A DNA stretch of 42,286 nt from an uncultured Mollicutes bacterium (lineage in GTDB: Bacteria; Bacillota_I; Bacilli_A; RF39; UBA660), in contig CAMFOH010000006.1 in the NCBI GenBank assembly GCA_945969495.1, positions 1 through 42,286 on the forward strand. Reading direction: 5' to 3'. How positions within the stretch are numbered: position 1 is the first letter of the stretch; each line of letters opens with the position of its first letter. This document shows positions 1-9,621 of the stretch, one piece after another. A model generated the notes under the pieces. It was not told where the DNA came from and did not search any database. It saw nothing but the letters and a program-made list of their open reading frames with translations. Position numbers and translations under genes: made by a program.

Positions 1-1133
1 ATTAATATTTCATCAAAACTTTGTGATATATCATTTGCAAGTGATGTTTTCTTTTTATCTTTTATTAATAAATCAATTACAAAAAGCGGTATATCACTAA
101 ATGAATACTTATTTATTTTTTTCTTTTCTTCTAATAAATTATTTTTAAATTTAATAACAATATCAAATAAAGTAATAATTGCTTTTTTCATTAATTTAAC
201 TTGATTATAATATTCATCATCACTAACATTTACCAAATACTTTAATTTTTTATTTATTTCATTTTTAAAACTTTCTCTTATTTTTTTATACTTATTAAAA
301 ACATAATCATCATTATGATTTCTTATGCTAGCTTGTCTTTGAAAATTAGCTAATCTAATTATTTTAGATAAATCATTAAAATCTTTTGCATTAAGAATTT
401 TTTCTATTATGTTTTTTTCTTCAAAGATATTTACATTTAACTTATCAAAATCACTAGAAGAATTAAATAGTTCTTCTTTTATTTCATCATATAACGTTTG
501 ATATGATAACATTTTATTTTTTACTGATTTTATATATAAGTCTTTATAATAATCTAAATCATATTTATTAATAAAATCTTTAACATAATCTTGATAAAAA
601 GGAATAGTACTTAAAAAATCTGCTATTTTTATTACCTTATCTTTTATTAAATCCATATCGTTTGCATTAAATATATCTAATAACTCAACATAATCTTTTC
701 TATCAAATGATTCTTCTAAAACCTTTTTTATTACCTTGTTTTTTAATAATTTTTCTTCTGCTGATGATAATATAGAAAAATTTGGCATGATACTTAACTT
801 ATCAAAATTTTGTTTTACAAGTTCCGAATAAAAAGAATCCATCGTTGTTATTTTTGCATTGTCTATTAGTGTTAACTGCTTTATTAAATGCTCATTTTCT
901 TTTTGACTTAAAACTTCATCTTCGATTTTACTTTTTATTCTTTGTTTCATTTCTAAAGCAGCTGCCTCGGTAAAGGTAACAACAAGTAACCTATCTATGT
1001 TTCCACCAGATAATACAAAATCTAGTACCCTTTGTGATAAAACAGCAGTTTTACCACTACCTGCAGCGGCACTAACTAATATTTTACCACCACGTGTTTT
1101 AATTGCTTTTAATTGTTCATTAGTCCATGCCAT
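1..1133 (-). CDS. addA: AddA-like UvrD-family helicase/nuclease subunit, N-terminal part (3' end runs off the window)
   Basis: Minus-strand reading from ATG at 1133: MAWTNEQLKAIKTRGGKILVSAAAGSGKTAVLSQRVLDFVLSGGNIDRLLVVTFTEAAALEMKQRIK. Walker A AAGSGKT and the VVTFTEAAA motif of UvrD/AddA helicases. Overlaps the addB stop. Confidence 0.88.
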   Translation of the reverse strand, partial: MAWTNEQLKAIKTRGGKILVSAAAGSGKTAVLSQRVLDFVLSGGNIDRLLVVTFTEAAALEMKQRIKSKIEDEVLSQKENEHLIKQLTLIDNAKITTMDSFYSELVKQNFDKLSIMPNFSILSSAEEKLLKNKVIKKVLEESFDRKDYVELLDIFNANDMDLIKDKVIKIADFLSTIPFYQDYVKDFINKYDLDYYKDLYIKSVKNKMLSYQTLYDEIKEELFNSSSDFDKLNVNIFEEKNIIEKILNAKDFNDLSKIIRLANFQRQASIRNHNDDYVFNKYKKIRESFKNEINKKLKYLVNVSDDEYYNQVKLMKKAIITLFDIVIKFKNNLLEEKKKINKYSFSDIPLFVIDLLIKDKKKTSLANDISQSFDEIL

Positions 1134-3954
1134 TTAAATCACCTTCCATAATTTTTACAACTTCTTTAGTACTAAGATTTTTATATCTTCTAGGTTTATT
1201 TATTTTGTCATCAAACTTACATATTGATGAAAACTTACAATACTTACAAGAATCGTTTTTATAATCCTTAATTGGATTTATGAAAATATCACCATTTAAA
1301 ATACTATTACCCTCACGCTTTAAGACTTTAGTTACATTATTAAAAACCAAGTTAAACTCATTTGTATTTAATACTTTTTCTTCATTTATTTTACCTCTTT
1401 GAGTTACATCAAGATAATTTCCTATTTTTTCTTCATCATACAAAGATAAATAATCACTATTTATAATACCATTTGCCTTTAAACTATCTTTTAAGTTATT
1501 TATAACATCTTCTTTAGTTATACCTAATAATTCTTTTTTATAATGTAATAAAGCAGGATAATATAAAAATCCAGTTGGAATGATATTTTTATTTGAAATA
1601 TTTAAATTACATATAGCCATTAAATATATAATCATTTGCATGTTAAGACCATTTAAAACGTCATCTAACCTGAACTTTTTAGCACCTGTTTTATAATCTA
1701 TTACTCTACAATAAAAGTTATTATCATCCTCATAACAATCTAACCTATCAATAATACCAGTTATGTTAATTTTTCCTTTGTCTAATTCTATTGTAAGCGG
1801 TGTATCTTTAATCTTAAATTCAGTATAAAGTGGTTTAAATTTACTATTTGAAAGTTCATCTAATATATTATCTATTAAAATAACCGTACTTTCTTTTATT
1901 TTTTCTATAACATAATTTTGGGTATTGGAATATTTTCTTAAGTTAATCTTAAAATACTCTTTAGCATACTTATCTACTAATTCATCTACGTTTTTATGAG
2001 AAACATTATTTTTAATGCAATTATCTAGTATAAAGTGAACAAAAGTACCAATTTCTCTATTATCAAATGCCATCTTTTCTTTTATGTTTAATTTAAGGCC
2101 ATAGTTTAAAAAGTAAGAATACTTACATTTAGAAAACATCTCTAAACTACTAGGACTTAAAGTTAAATTATTTCCATACAATGCCCCTGCCACTTCTTTT
2201 TCTATCTTTAAGTTAAGATTATTTAATACTTGCTTATTAACGTTATAACTAAAACTTTCTTCTTTTTCTTTAAACTTATCTAATATACTTGATTTTTCTA
2301 CTTTAGCTATAGAATCATCAAGCTTATGATAAGTAATTGTTATGTTCTCATTTAATAATATATTTGATAATAAGTTATTTTCGTTATCCGTATGTTTTTT
2401 TGTTAAACAAAATAATAAATTATCGTCAATGTCATCTTTAGTTATTAAGCCTTTAAAAGTATATTTGCTAGGTATATCTTTTTGAGTTAATCCAATAAAA
2501 TATACTTTTTTATAATTGTTATCAACATAATTATCCATTGATGAAACATTTACTTCATCAATCAATTTAACACTTTTTTCATTTGTTTTATAACAATTAT
2601 TTATTATCTCAAAAAGTCTAATAACATCAGCATCAAAAACTATATCATTTATATTTTCTAATAAATCAATAAACTTGTTATAACCTTCATAATCCATATC
2701 AGACAATTTAGCAGCTATTTCTTCCTCATCCATATAAATAAATAAATATTTTAATATTTCTGTTACGTTAGTCTCGTTAACAATGTTATTAATTAAATAT
2801 CTAATAGGATTTATAACACTTACTCTAGCCCCATTTAATAACGCTAGCTTTTTATAATCATTTTCGTTAAAATCTTTTTTGCCACTAGGATTAAATTTAA
2901 ATTCTTCATAAAAAGGAGTTTCTTCTAAAGACCACATATAAATGTAATTATCTAATTCATTTATTATTTGTTCATCAACTTTTAACACGTTTAATTTTAA
3001 CAAGCTAATAAAGTTAGAACACGAAAAGTCTCCTTTTAATATTTTAAAAAGTATACTTATAAAGTTCTTAGTTAAAACACCATGCTTTTCACTTTTAAAA
3101 TACGGAAAATCAAATAATAATTTAAAATAATTTTCATATCTTTTTATATCACTTGAAACAACTAAAATATCTTTAAACCTTAAGCCGTTATTAATATCAT
3201 TTTTTATTTTGTTACTTACGTATTTTATTTCTTCATATAAATCATTACATGATACTATCTTTACATTTTCAAATAAATTATTAGAATCTAAATTAAAAAG
3301 ATTATCAACAGATTCATTATTATATTTTTGATATAAAACCTTATCTAATTTATTTAATTCATTTATAAAAGAAGGATTATTAATGGTATTAGCATATATA
3401 TATACATTCTTTTTTTCTTTTAGTTTATTAATAAAGTTAATCTCATAAAAAGATAATTCATTTACGTTTTCAAAATATATATTTTGATATTCTATATCAT
3501 CTATTAAATTTGGTGCTAATTCATACATCTGATATTTAGTAATTAAATTATCATGATTTAGCAATTTTTCATATTCATTAAAAATAATTTCAAGATTATT
3601 TATTTTATCATTTTTCTTTAACTTGTTTTCTTTGTAAAATGAGTATGTATTAAGTAAGATATCCACAAAAGAAACATCATTAATATTATTGTATTTAGTT
3701 AATTTTTCTTTTACATTATCAAAAGCATTTAACATATAAATAAAAGACTTAGTATCATTTACTATGTTTTCGTTATATAAATCACTTACTTTTTTTGTTA
3801 AATAATTATCTAATGAATTAATTATTATATTTTTATTAATTAATTCTTTTTTTAATTTTAGTAGATTTTTAGCACTAGAAAAAATAATAGAATTATCTTC
3901 TATTTTATTATTAATAACACTATCATTTTGAAATATCTTTATCATTAATATCAC
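1120..3954 (-). CDS. addB: AddB-like ATP-dependent nuclease subunit B (PD-(D/E)XK nuclease)
   Basis: 944-aa ORF directly upstream of addA. C-terminal nuclease region LSPSSLEMFSKCKYSYFLNYGLKL, VIDYKTGAKKF, and Cys-containing CKYCKFSSIC typical of AddB Fe-S nuclease domains. Confidence 0.85.
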   Translation of the reverse strand: MILMIKIFQNDSVINNKIEDNSIIFSSAKNLLKLKKELINKNIIINSLDNYLTKKVSDLYNENIVNDTKSFIYMLNAFDNVKEKLTKYNNINDVSFVDILLNTYSFYKENKLKKNDKINNLEIIFNEYEKLLNHDNLITKYQMYELAPNLIDDIEYQNIYFENVNELSFYEINFINKLKEKKNVYIYANTINNPSFINELNKLDKVLYQKYNNESVDNLFNLDSNNLFENVKIVSCNDLYEEIKYVSNKIKNDINNGLRFKDILVVSSDIKRYENYFKLLFDFPYFKSEKHGVLTKNFISILFKILKGDFSCSNFISLLKLNVLKVDEQIINELDNYIYMWSLEETPFYEEFKFNPSGKKDFNENDYKKLALLNGARVSVINPIRYLINNIVNETNVTEILKYLFIYMDEEEIAAKLSDMDYEGYNKFIDLLENINDIVFDADVIRLFEIINNCYKTNEKSVKLIDEVNVSSMDNYVDNNYKKVYFIGLTQKDIPSKYTFKGLITKDDIDDNLLFCLTKKHTDNENNLLSNILLNENITITYHKLDDSIAKVEKSSILDKFKEKEESFSYNVNKQVLNNLNLKIEKEVAGALYGNNLTLSPSSLEMFSKCKYSYFLNYGLKLNIKEKMAFDNREIGTFVHFILDNCIKNNVSHKNVDELVDKYAKEYFKINLRKYSNTQNYVIEKIKESTVILIDNILDELSNSKFKPLYTEFKIKDTPLTIELDKGKINITGIIDRLDCYEDDNNFYCRVIDYKTGAKKFRLDDVLNGLNMQMIIYLMAICNLNISNKNIIPTGFLYYPALLHYKKELLGITKEDVINNLKDSLKANGIINSDYLSLYDEEKIGNYLDVTQRGKINEEKVLNTNEFNLVFNNVTKVLKREGNSILNGDIFINPIKDYKNDSCKYCKFSSICKFDDKINKPRRYKNLSTKEVVKIMEGDLNGMD

Positions 3955-4002
3955 CTACTAATATAATTATAACAAAATTACCCTTATTTGTCTTTTACAA
4001 TA

Positions 4003-4032
4003 TAAAAAAAGAAGCTTCACTTTAGCTTCTTA
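4003..4032 (-). terminator. Rho-independent terminator of TasA-like copy A
   Basis: Minus-strand AAGAAGCT-aaagtg-AGCTTCTT followed by a T run, at the stop codon of the 4030-4719 ORF. Confidence 0.75.
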
Positions 4033-4719
4033 GTTTGTTATTTGTGTAAATGTGCCTTTATAAGGTGTTGTATAGATAATATTCATAACACCACCATGAT
4101 CCGTACCAAGATCTTCAGTAACACCTAAAAGTGCTATATAGTATATACTATTACCTGGCTTTAGAATAACATTATTATTTTCATCAAAAAATTGTTCCAT
4201 AACTGAACTTGGAATATCATTTATATTTGCTCCAAAATCTTCTACCACATTATAAACTGTACCATTTCCAACTTGAATAGCATAAGCATCAGAATCACCA
4301 GATCGTCCAGTAGTACAAGTTCCATTTTTAGGATCTGCATCTATATCATCCGAATAGCAAAATTTCCATTCAGGATTTAACTCTAATACCCCTGGTGCTA
4401 TAGCATCAATTGTTCCAGTGTTTGTCATTTTTATAGAAAATATTCTTCCAGCACCAGGATACTCAAACTCTGCACTAATAGTAACAGTATCAGTTGAATC
4501 ATCCGCTGTACAAACTACATTTTTATACCCACCTTCTACAAAACCATAATTACCGGGTGCCACAGTACCTTCTATACATGTTGGAGTAACATTAAAATCA
4601 CCTTTTGCAGTTGCTGTTCCATTTATTGTTATGTTTTCCGAAAATAAAGCATAACCAACTGCCATTACTAAAAGTAGTGCTAAACATCCTATTAATATTT
4701 TATTCTTTCTTTTATCCAC
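4030..4719 (-). CDS. TasA/camelysin-like secreted protein, family copy A (GTG start)
   Basis: N-terminus MDKRKNKILIGCLALLLVMAVGYALFSENITINGTATAKGDF resembles SipW-dependent TasA/CalY leaders (hydrophobic stretch, then G-[TY]-[AW]-x-F-[SN]). Same leader as three other ORFs in the window. Confidence 0.7.
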   Translation of the reverse strand: MDKRKNKILIGCLALLLVMAVGYALFSENITINGTATAKGDFNVTPTCIEGTVAPGNYGFVEGGYKNVVCTADDSTDTVTISAEFEYPGAGRIFSIKMTNTGTIDAIAPGVLELNPEWKFCYSDDIDADPKNGTCTTGRSGDSDAYAIQVGNGTVYNVVEDFGANINDIPSSVMEQFFDENNNVILKPGNSIYYIALLGVTEDLGTDHGGVMNIIYTTPYKGTFTQITN

Positions 4720-4754
4720 AATTCTTACCTCTACTTTCTTTATTTTACATGTTT

Positions 4755-4783
4755 ATAATATCATATACCCCACAATGAATCAA
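4755..4783 (-). promoter_or_regulatory. Predicted sigma-A-type promoter of copy A
   Basis: Minus strand TTGATT (4783-4778), 17-bp spacer, TATTAT (4760-4755) preceded by TGA (extended -10). Identical in copies B and C. Confidence 0.75.
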
Positions 4784-4838
4784 TATTTTTTCATACTTGT
4801 GTAAAACATACGAAAAAGTAAAAAAACTTAAATTGTAG

Positions 4839-5055
4839 TGGTAAACTAAAAGTAGACAACTAAAGGGGATATATAGACAACTTTGTATTTTATTTATACA
4901 ATTATTTTGCAATGTAAACAATGAAAGGACGTGTTTTTATGACTATGCATTATAGTATTGAACTTAAAAAGAAATTATGTGAGAATATTTTTTTAACGAT
5001 TAGTTTAGTGTATAATAATCAATATTTATTACCTCCAAATTTATATCACACATAA
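4839..5055 (+). mobile_element. IS3-like insertion sequence remnant (terminal repeat plus truncated OrfA N-terminus)
   Basis: gtggtaaactaaaagtagacaactaaagg resembles the end of the IS at 40195-41552 (gtcaataaaaagtagacaattaaaaag). A short ORF 4939-5055, MTMHYSIELKKKLCENIF..., starts like an IS3 OrfA and then loses similarity. Confidence 0.45.
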
Positions 5056-5068
5056 GTCTAATTTTTAC

Positions 5069-5101
5069 AAAAAGACTAAGATTATGAAACCTTAGTCTTT
5101 G
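5069..5101 (-). terminator. Terminator downstream of ppdK
   Basis: AAAGACTAAG...CTTAGTCTTT inverted repeat; minus-strand copy followed by T5. Confidence 0.75.
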
Positions 5102-5109
5102 TTTTATAA

Positions 5110-7743
5110 TTATTTAGATTGTTTATCTTTGATTGCAGCTTGTGCAGCAGCAAGTCTTGCAATTGGTACTCTAAATGGTGAACATGAAACATAATCAAGT
5201 CCAATAGCATTGCAGAATTCTACTGATGAAGGATCTCCACCATGTTCTCCACAAATTCCTATATGTAGATTTGGATTTACTGGTTTACCAAGTTTAATTG
5301 CAGTTTCCATTAATTTACCAACACCTGTTTGATCAAGTTTTGCAAATGGATCATTTTCAAATATCTTCTTATCATAGTATGCATTTAAGAATTTACCTGC
5401 ATCATCTCTTGAGAATCCATAAGTCATTTGTGTTAAGTCGTTTGTACCAAAACAGAAGAAATCAGCCTCTTTAGCAATTTCATCAGCTGTTAAAGCAGCT
5501 CTTGGAATTTCAATCATAGTACCTACTTCGTATTCTAACTTTGTACCTGATTGAGCTATTTCAGCATCTGCTGTTTCTACAACAACTTTCTTAACATATT
5601 TTAATTCTTTAACATCACAAATAAGTGGAATCATTATTTCAGGTTTAACGTTCCAATCTGGATGATTTTTCTTTGTATTAATTGCTGCACGAATAACAGC
5701 TTTTGTTTGCATCTTAGCTATTTCTGGATAAGTAACAGCAAGACGGCATCCTCTATGTCCCATCATAGGGTTAAATTCATGTAATGAATCAATTAATGCT
5801 TTAATTGTTTCAACTGATTTTCCTTGAGCATCTGCTAATTTCTTAATGTCAGCTTCTTCAGTTGGAACGAATTCATGTAATGGTGGGTCCAAGTATCTAA
5901 TAGTTACTGGGAATCCTTGTAATGCTTCATATAAAGCTTCAAAATCGTTTTGTTGATAAGGTAATATCTTATCTAAAGCAGCTTCTCTTTCTTCTACTGT
6001 ATCAGCACAAATCATTTCTCTAAATGCTGCAATTCTATCTTCTTCGAAGAACATATGTTCAGTACGGCAAAGACCAATACCTTCAGCACCTAACTCACGA
6101 GCTTTTTTAGCATCTGCTGGAGTATCAGCGTTTGTTCTAACTTTTAATGTTCTATATTTATCAGCCCAAGCCATAACACGTCCAAATTCACCAGCGATTG
6201 TAGCATCTACGGTTGGAATTTTTCCATCATATATATTACCAGTTGAACCATCAATTGATATATAATCTCCTTCATGGTATGTTTTACCAGCTAAAGTAAA
6301 TTTCTTATTTTCTTCATCCATTACGATATCACCACAACCAGATACACAGCAAGTACCCATACCACGAGCAACAACGGCTGCGTGTGAAGTCATACCACCA
6401 CGAACAGTTAAAATACCTTGAGAAGCTTTCATACCTGTAATATCTTCTGGAGAAGTTTCAAGTCTAACAAGTACAACTTTTTCTCCTTTTGCTGCCCATT
6501 CAACAGCATCATCTGCAGTAAATACAACCTTACCACAAGCTGCACCTGGTGATGCTCCAAGTCCTTTACCAGCTGGAGTAGCTTCTTTTAATGCTTTAGC
6601 ATCAAATTGTGGATGAAGTAAAGTATCTAAGTTACGAGGATCTATCATAGCAACAGCTTCTTGTTCTGTGCGCATTCCTTCATCTACTAAGTCACAAGCA
6701 ATTTTTAAAGCAGCTTGAGCAGTTCTTTTACCATTTCTTGTTTGAAGCATATATAATTTACCATGTTCAACAGTAAATTCCATATCTTGCATATCTCTAT
6801 AATGATTTTCTAAAGTATTACAAACTTCTTTAAATTGTTTAAATGCTTCTGGGAATTTTTCTTCCATTTCAGCAATATGCATTGGAGTTCTAACACCAGC
6901 AACAACGTCTTCACCTTGTGCGTTAGTTAAGAATTCACCAAATAATCCTTTAGCACCAGTTGCAGGATCACGAGTAAATGCAACACCAGTTCCGCAATCA
7001 TCACCCATGTTACCAAATGCCATAGCTTGTACGTTTACAGCAGTACCCCATGAATATGGAATATCATTATCCCTTCTATAAACGTTAGCCCTTGGATTAT
7101 CCCATGATCTAAATACGGCTTTAACAGCTCCCATTAATTGTTCTTTTGGATCATCTGGGAAGTCTTCTCCAATTTTAGCCTTATATTCAGCTTTGAATTG
7201 TCTTGCTAATTCTTTTAAATCATCAGCATCAAGCTCTACGTCTTGTTTAACGCCTTTTTTCTCTTTCATTTCGTCAATAAGTTGTTCAAAATATTTTTTA
7301 CCAACTTCCATAACTACGTCTGAATACATTTGAATAAATCTTCTGTAGCAATCCCAAGCCCATCTTGGATTATTTGATTTTTCAGCAAGTACGTTAACTA
7401 CGTCTTCATTTAAACCTAAGTTAAGAATGGTATCCATCATACCTGGCATAGATGCTCTAGCACCAGATCTTACAGAAACTAAAAGCGGATTTTCTTTATC
7501 ACCAAATTTCTTTCCAGTGATTTCTTCCATTTTTCCTATGTACTCATTAATTTGAGATTGGATTTCAGGATTAATTTCTCTTCCATCTTCATAGTACTGA
7601 GTACAAGCTTCTGTAGTAATTGTAAAACCTTGAGGTACTGGAAGTCCAATATTAGTCATTTCTGCTAAGTTAGCTCCCTTACCCCCTAGAAGGTTTCTCA
7701 TATCAGCGTTTCCTTCTTTAAAAAGGTAAACCCATTTTGTCAT
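5110..7743 (-). CDS. ppdK: Pyruvate, phosphate dikinase
   Basis: 877 aa; MTKWVYLFKEGNADMRNLLGGKGANLAEMTNIGLPVPQGFTITTEAC, catalytic GGMTSHAAVVARGMG, C-terminal GTNDLTQMTYGFSRDDAGKFL. Confidence 0.97.
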   Translation of the reverse strand: MTKWVYLFKEGNADMRNLLGGKGANLAEMTNIGLPVPQGFTITTEACTQYYEDGREINPEIQSQINEYIGKMEEITGKKFGDKENPLLVSVRSGARASMPGMMDTILNLGLNEDVVNVLAEKSNNPRWAWDCYRRFIQMYSDVVMEVGKKYFEQLIDEMKEKKGVKQDVELDADDLKELARQFKAEYKAKIGEDFPDDPKEQLMGAVKAVFRSWDNPRANVYRRDNDIPYSWGTAVNVQAMAFGNMGDDCGTGVAFTRDPATGAKGLFGEFLTNAQGEDVVAGVRTPMHIAEMEEKFPEAFKQFKEVCNTLENHYRDMQDMEFTVEHGKLYMLQTRNGKRTAQAALKIACDLVDEGMRTEQEAVAMIDPRNLDTLLHPQFDAKALKEATPAGKGLGASPGAACGKVVFTADDAVEWAAKGEKVVLVRLETSPEDITGMKASQGILTVRGGMTSHAAVVARGMGTCCVSGCGDIVMDEENKKFTLAGKTYHEGDYISIDGSTGNIYDGKIPTVDATIAGEFGRVMAWADKYRTLKVRTNADTPADAKKARELGAEGIGLCRTEHMFFEEDRIAAFREMICADTVEEREAALDKILPYQQNDFEALYEALQGFPVTIRYLDPPLHEFVPTEEADIKKLADAQGKSVETIKALIDSLHEFNPMMGHRGCRLAVTYPEIAKMQTKAVIRAAINTKKNHPDWNVKPEIMIPLICDVKELKYVKKVVVETADAEIAQSGTKLEYEVGTMIEIPRAALTADEIAKEADFFCFGTNDLTQMTYGFSRDDAGKFLNAYYDKKIFENDPFAKLDQTGVGKLMETAIKLGKPVNPNLHIGICGEHGGDPSSVEFCNAIGLDYVSCSPFRVPIARLAAAQAAIKDKQSK

Positions 7744-7784
7744 TTATATTCCTCCTTCTTTTATAAGCACGTGTTTATTATATC

Positions 7785-7820
7785 ATAAAAAAAAAAGCAC
7801 TTACAATAATAAATGCTCTA
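7785..7820 (-). terminator. Terminator downstream of the fic gene
   Basis: Minus strand GCATTTA-TTATTG-TAAGTGC followed by a run of about 10 T. Confidence 0.7.
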
Positions 7821-7847
7821 TTTTTCATTATTTTACAATAATTTTAG

Positions 7848-8462
7848 CTACTTTTTCTTTTCATTTTCAATTATTACCAAAGCTTTATAAAATTCTTCTT
7901 CAAGAAGACTTTGACTTATATATCTATACTGAACAGCCCTTAAAAAATTTTCTTTATCCATTTTAGAGAAATCTAATTTAACATTAAATGTTAATATTTT
8001 ATTTTTATCTAAAACAAATTCCCTTAAAAACTCTCTTGTACTTCTTCCATTACCTTCCCTAAAAGGATGAATTGCCATTATTTCGTAATAAAAATTAGCA
8101 AGAAAATAAGAATAACTTCTTGTATCATATACTTTACTTATTTCGCTATTCATAGCAGAAAGTGTTTTTTTAAGTTCATCTTCAATAATTTCTGGATCAT
8201 AAAATTGTGTTTTCTTAGCAAGTTCACAAGTACGATACTCTCCTGCAAAAGGATATATATCAGAAAATAAAAATCTATGTATCTTTTTTAAATGATTACA
8301 ATCAAACTTACCTTCAATAGGAAAAAGTTCTAAATAAGTAAGTTTCTTTAATGTTATTTCTTTTTCCTTTTCAGATAATATTTTCTTATCAGTTATATCT
8401 AAATTATTTTTAAGAACATCAGTATCGTTTATAAAATACTCATTCCATTTATCTTCTTTCAT
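7848..8462 (-). CDS. Fic/DOC family protein (putative AMP-transferase toxin)
   Basis: 204 aa with HPFREGNGRSTREFLREF, matching the Fic motif HPFx[D/E]GNGRxxR, plus upstream FPFAGEYR. Confidence 0.92.
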   Translation of the reverse strand: MKEDKWNEYFINDTDVLKNNLDITDKKILSEKEKEITLKKLTYLELFPIEGKFDCNHLKKIHRFLFSDIYPFAGEYRTCELAKKTQFYDPEIIEDELKKTLSAMNSEISKVYDTRSYSYFLANFYYEIMAIHPFREGNGRSTREFLREFVLDKNKILTFNVKLDFSKMDKENFLRAVQYRYISQSLLEEEFYKALVIIENEKKK

Positions 8463-8640
8463 TTTTCTTTCCTTTTTTTAATAATAATTTTATTTTATCA
8501 TTGTTAGCTAATTGATCTATTAATTGTTTTTTTTCCTCGTTCGATACTAAATAACCTTCCATTTCTAAACTTGCTTTAGCGCTTTCAACAGCATTTTTTA
8601 TTTCTTCAAGTTCACTATCTTTATAATTGGCTTCTTTCAT
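8449..8640 (-). CDS. Class-I Fic antitoxin (VbhA-like inhibitory helix)
   Basis: 63 aa, overlaps the fic start by 14 bp. Contains SAKASLEMEGYLVS; SLEMEG fits the Fic-inhibitory motif [S/T]xxxE[G/N]. Confidence 0.8.
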   Translation of the reverse strand: MKEANYKDSELEEIKNAVESAKASLEMEGYLVSNEEKKQLIDQLANNDKIKLLLKKGKKNERR

Positions 8641-8668
8641 AAATAAAACTCCTTAATTACATTATACA

Positions 8669-9586
8669 CTATTTATTATTTTTTGTATTGTTTAATGGAT
8701 GACATTTTAAATAAACACTTCTTAATCTTTCATTAGATACATGCGTATAAACTTGAGTAGATTCAAGCGATTCATGTCCTAATAATTCTTGAACGGTTAA
8801 AATATCACAACCTTCATTCAAAAGATGAGTTGCAAAGGAATGTCTTAACATGTGTGGTGATACATGTTTTTTTAAAGAAGCTTTTTTTATAATATTATCT
8901 ATTATTTTTTCTACTCCCCTAGTTGTTATTTTATTTCCTTTTTCATTTATTATTAAATATTCACAATCAGTATGATGTTTTTCTAATATTTTTTTTCTTC
9001 CATCTTCTATAAAATTATTCATGGCTTCTAGACAATAATCACCAAAAGGATCTATTCTTTCTTTATTTCCTTTACCAAGTATTTTAATTTCTTTTCTATA
9101 AAAATCTATATCATTTATTTTTATATTTACAAGCTCTCCTACTCTTATTCCTGTTGCATATAAAACTTCTAATATCGTCTTATCCCTTTGACCTAATGGT
9201 GTATTTATATCAGGTGTATTAAAAATAATTTCTAAATCTTCTATTCCTAAATACTTAGGCAGTCTTTTTTCCTTTTTTGGTGTTTTAACATATTTAAAAG
9301 GATTTGTTTTAATAAGTTCATTATTAAATAAATATTTATAAAAACTTCTTAATGAAGAAAGCTTTCTAGCCACTGAGTTCCTAGATAATTTTCTATTATA
9401 TAACTGCATAAGATAACCTTTAATGAACTCATAATCAACATCTAAATAATTAGTTTCTTTTTTATTTATATAACTTTCAAATTCTAAGATATCAATTTCA
9501 TAGTTTTTAGCGGTATTTAAAGAGTATTTTTTTTGTTTAATAATATAATTCACAAAGTTATTTAAACTTTCTTTCATAGTTATCAC
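8669..9586 (-). CDS. Tyrosine recombinase, XerC/XerD type
   Basis: 305 aa; SAM-like N-terminus, ATGIRVGELVNI, HMLRHSFATHLLNEGCDILTVQELLGHESLESTQVYTHVSNERLR catalytic motifs. Confidence 0.92.
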   Translation of the reverse strand: MITMKESLNNFVNYIIKQKKYSLNTAKNYEIDILEFESYINKKETNYLDVDYEFIKGYLMQLYNRKLSRNSVARKLSSLRSFYKYLFNNELIKTNPFKYVKTPKKEKRLPKYLGIEDLEIIFNTPDINTPLGQRDKTILEVLYATGIRVGELVNIKINDIDFYRKEIKILGKGNKERIDPFGDYCLEAMNNFIEDGRKKILEKHHTDCEYLIINEKGNKITTRGVEKIIDNIIKKASLKKHVSPHMLRHSFATHLLNEGCDILTVQELLGHESLESTQVYTHVSNERLRSVYLKCHPLNNTKNNK

Positions 9587-9621
9587 CTAATATAATTATA
9601 ACATTAAAAAAAGATAAAGAT

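Noticed and set aside
8067-8270. Plus-strand ORF antisense to fic (and similar small plus-strand ORFs at 9671, 12647, 14573, 14969, 15067, 18538, 20273, 20828, 21195, 22669, 25016, 25253, 25455, 25895, 26199, 27385, 28653, 36885, 39938)
   Set aside because: They lie opposite well-supported genes, have low-complexity Ile/Phe/Ser-rich translations and no convincing RBS; expected by chance in AT-rich DNA.
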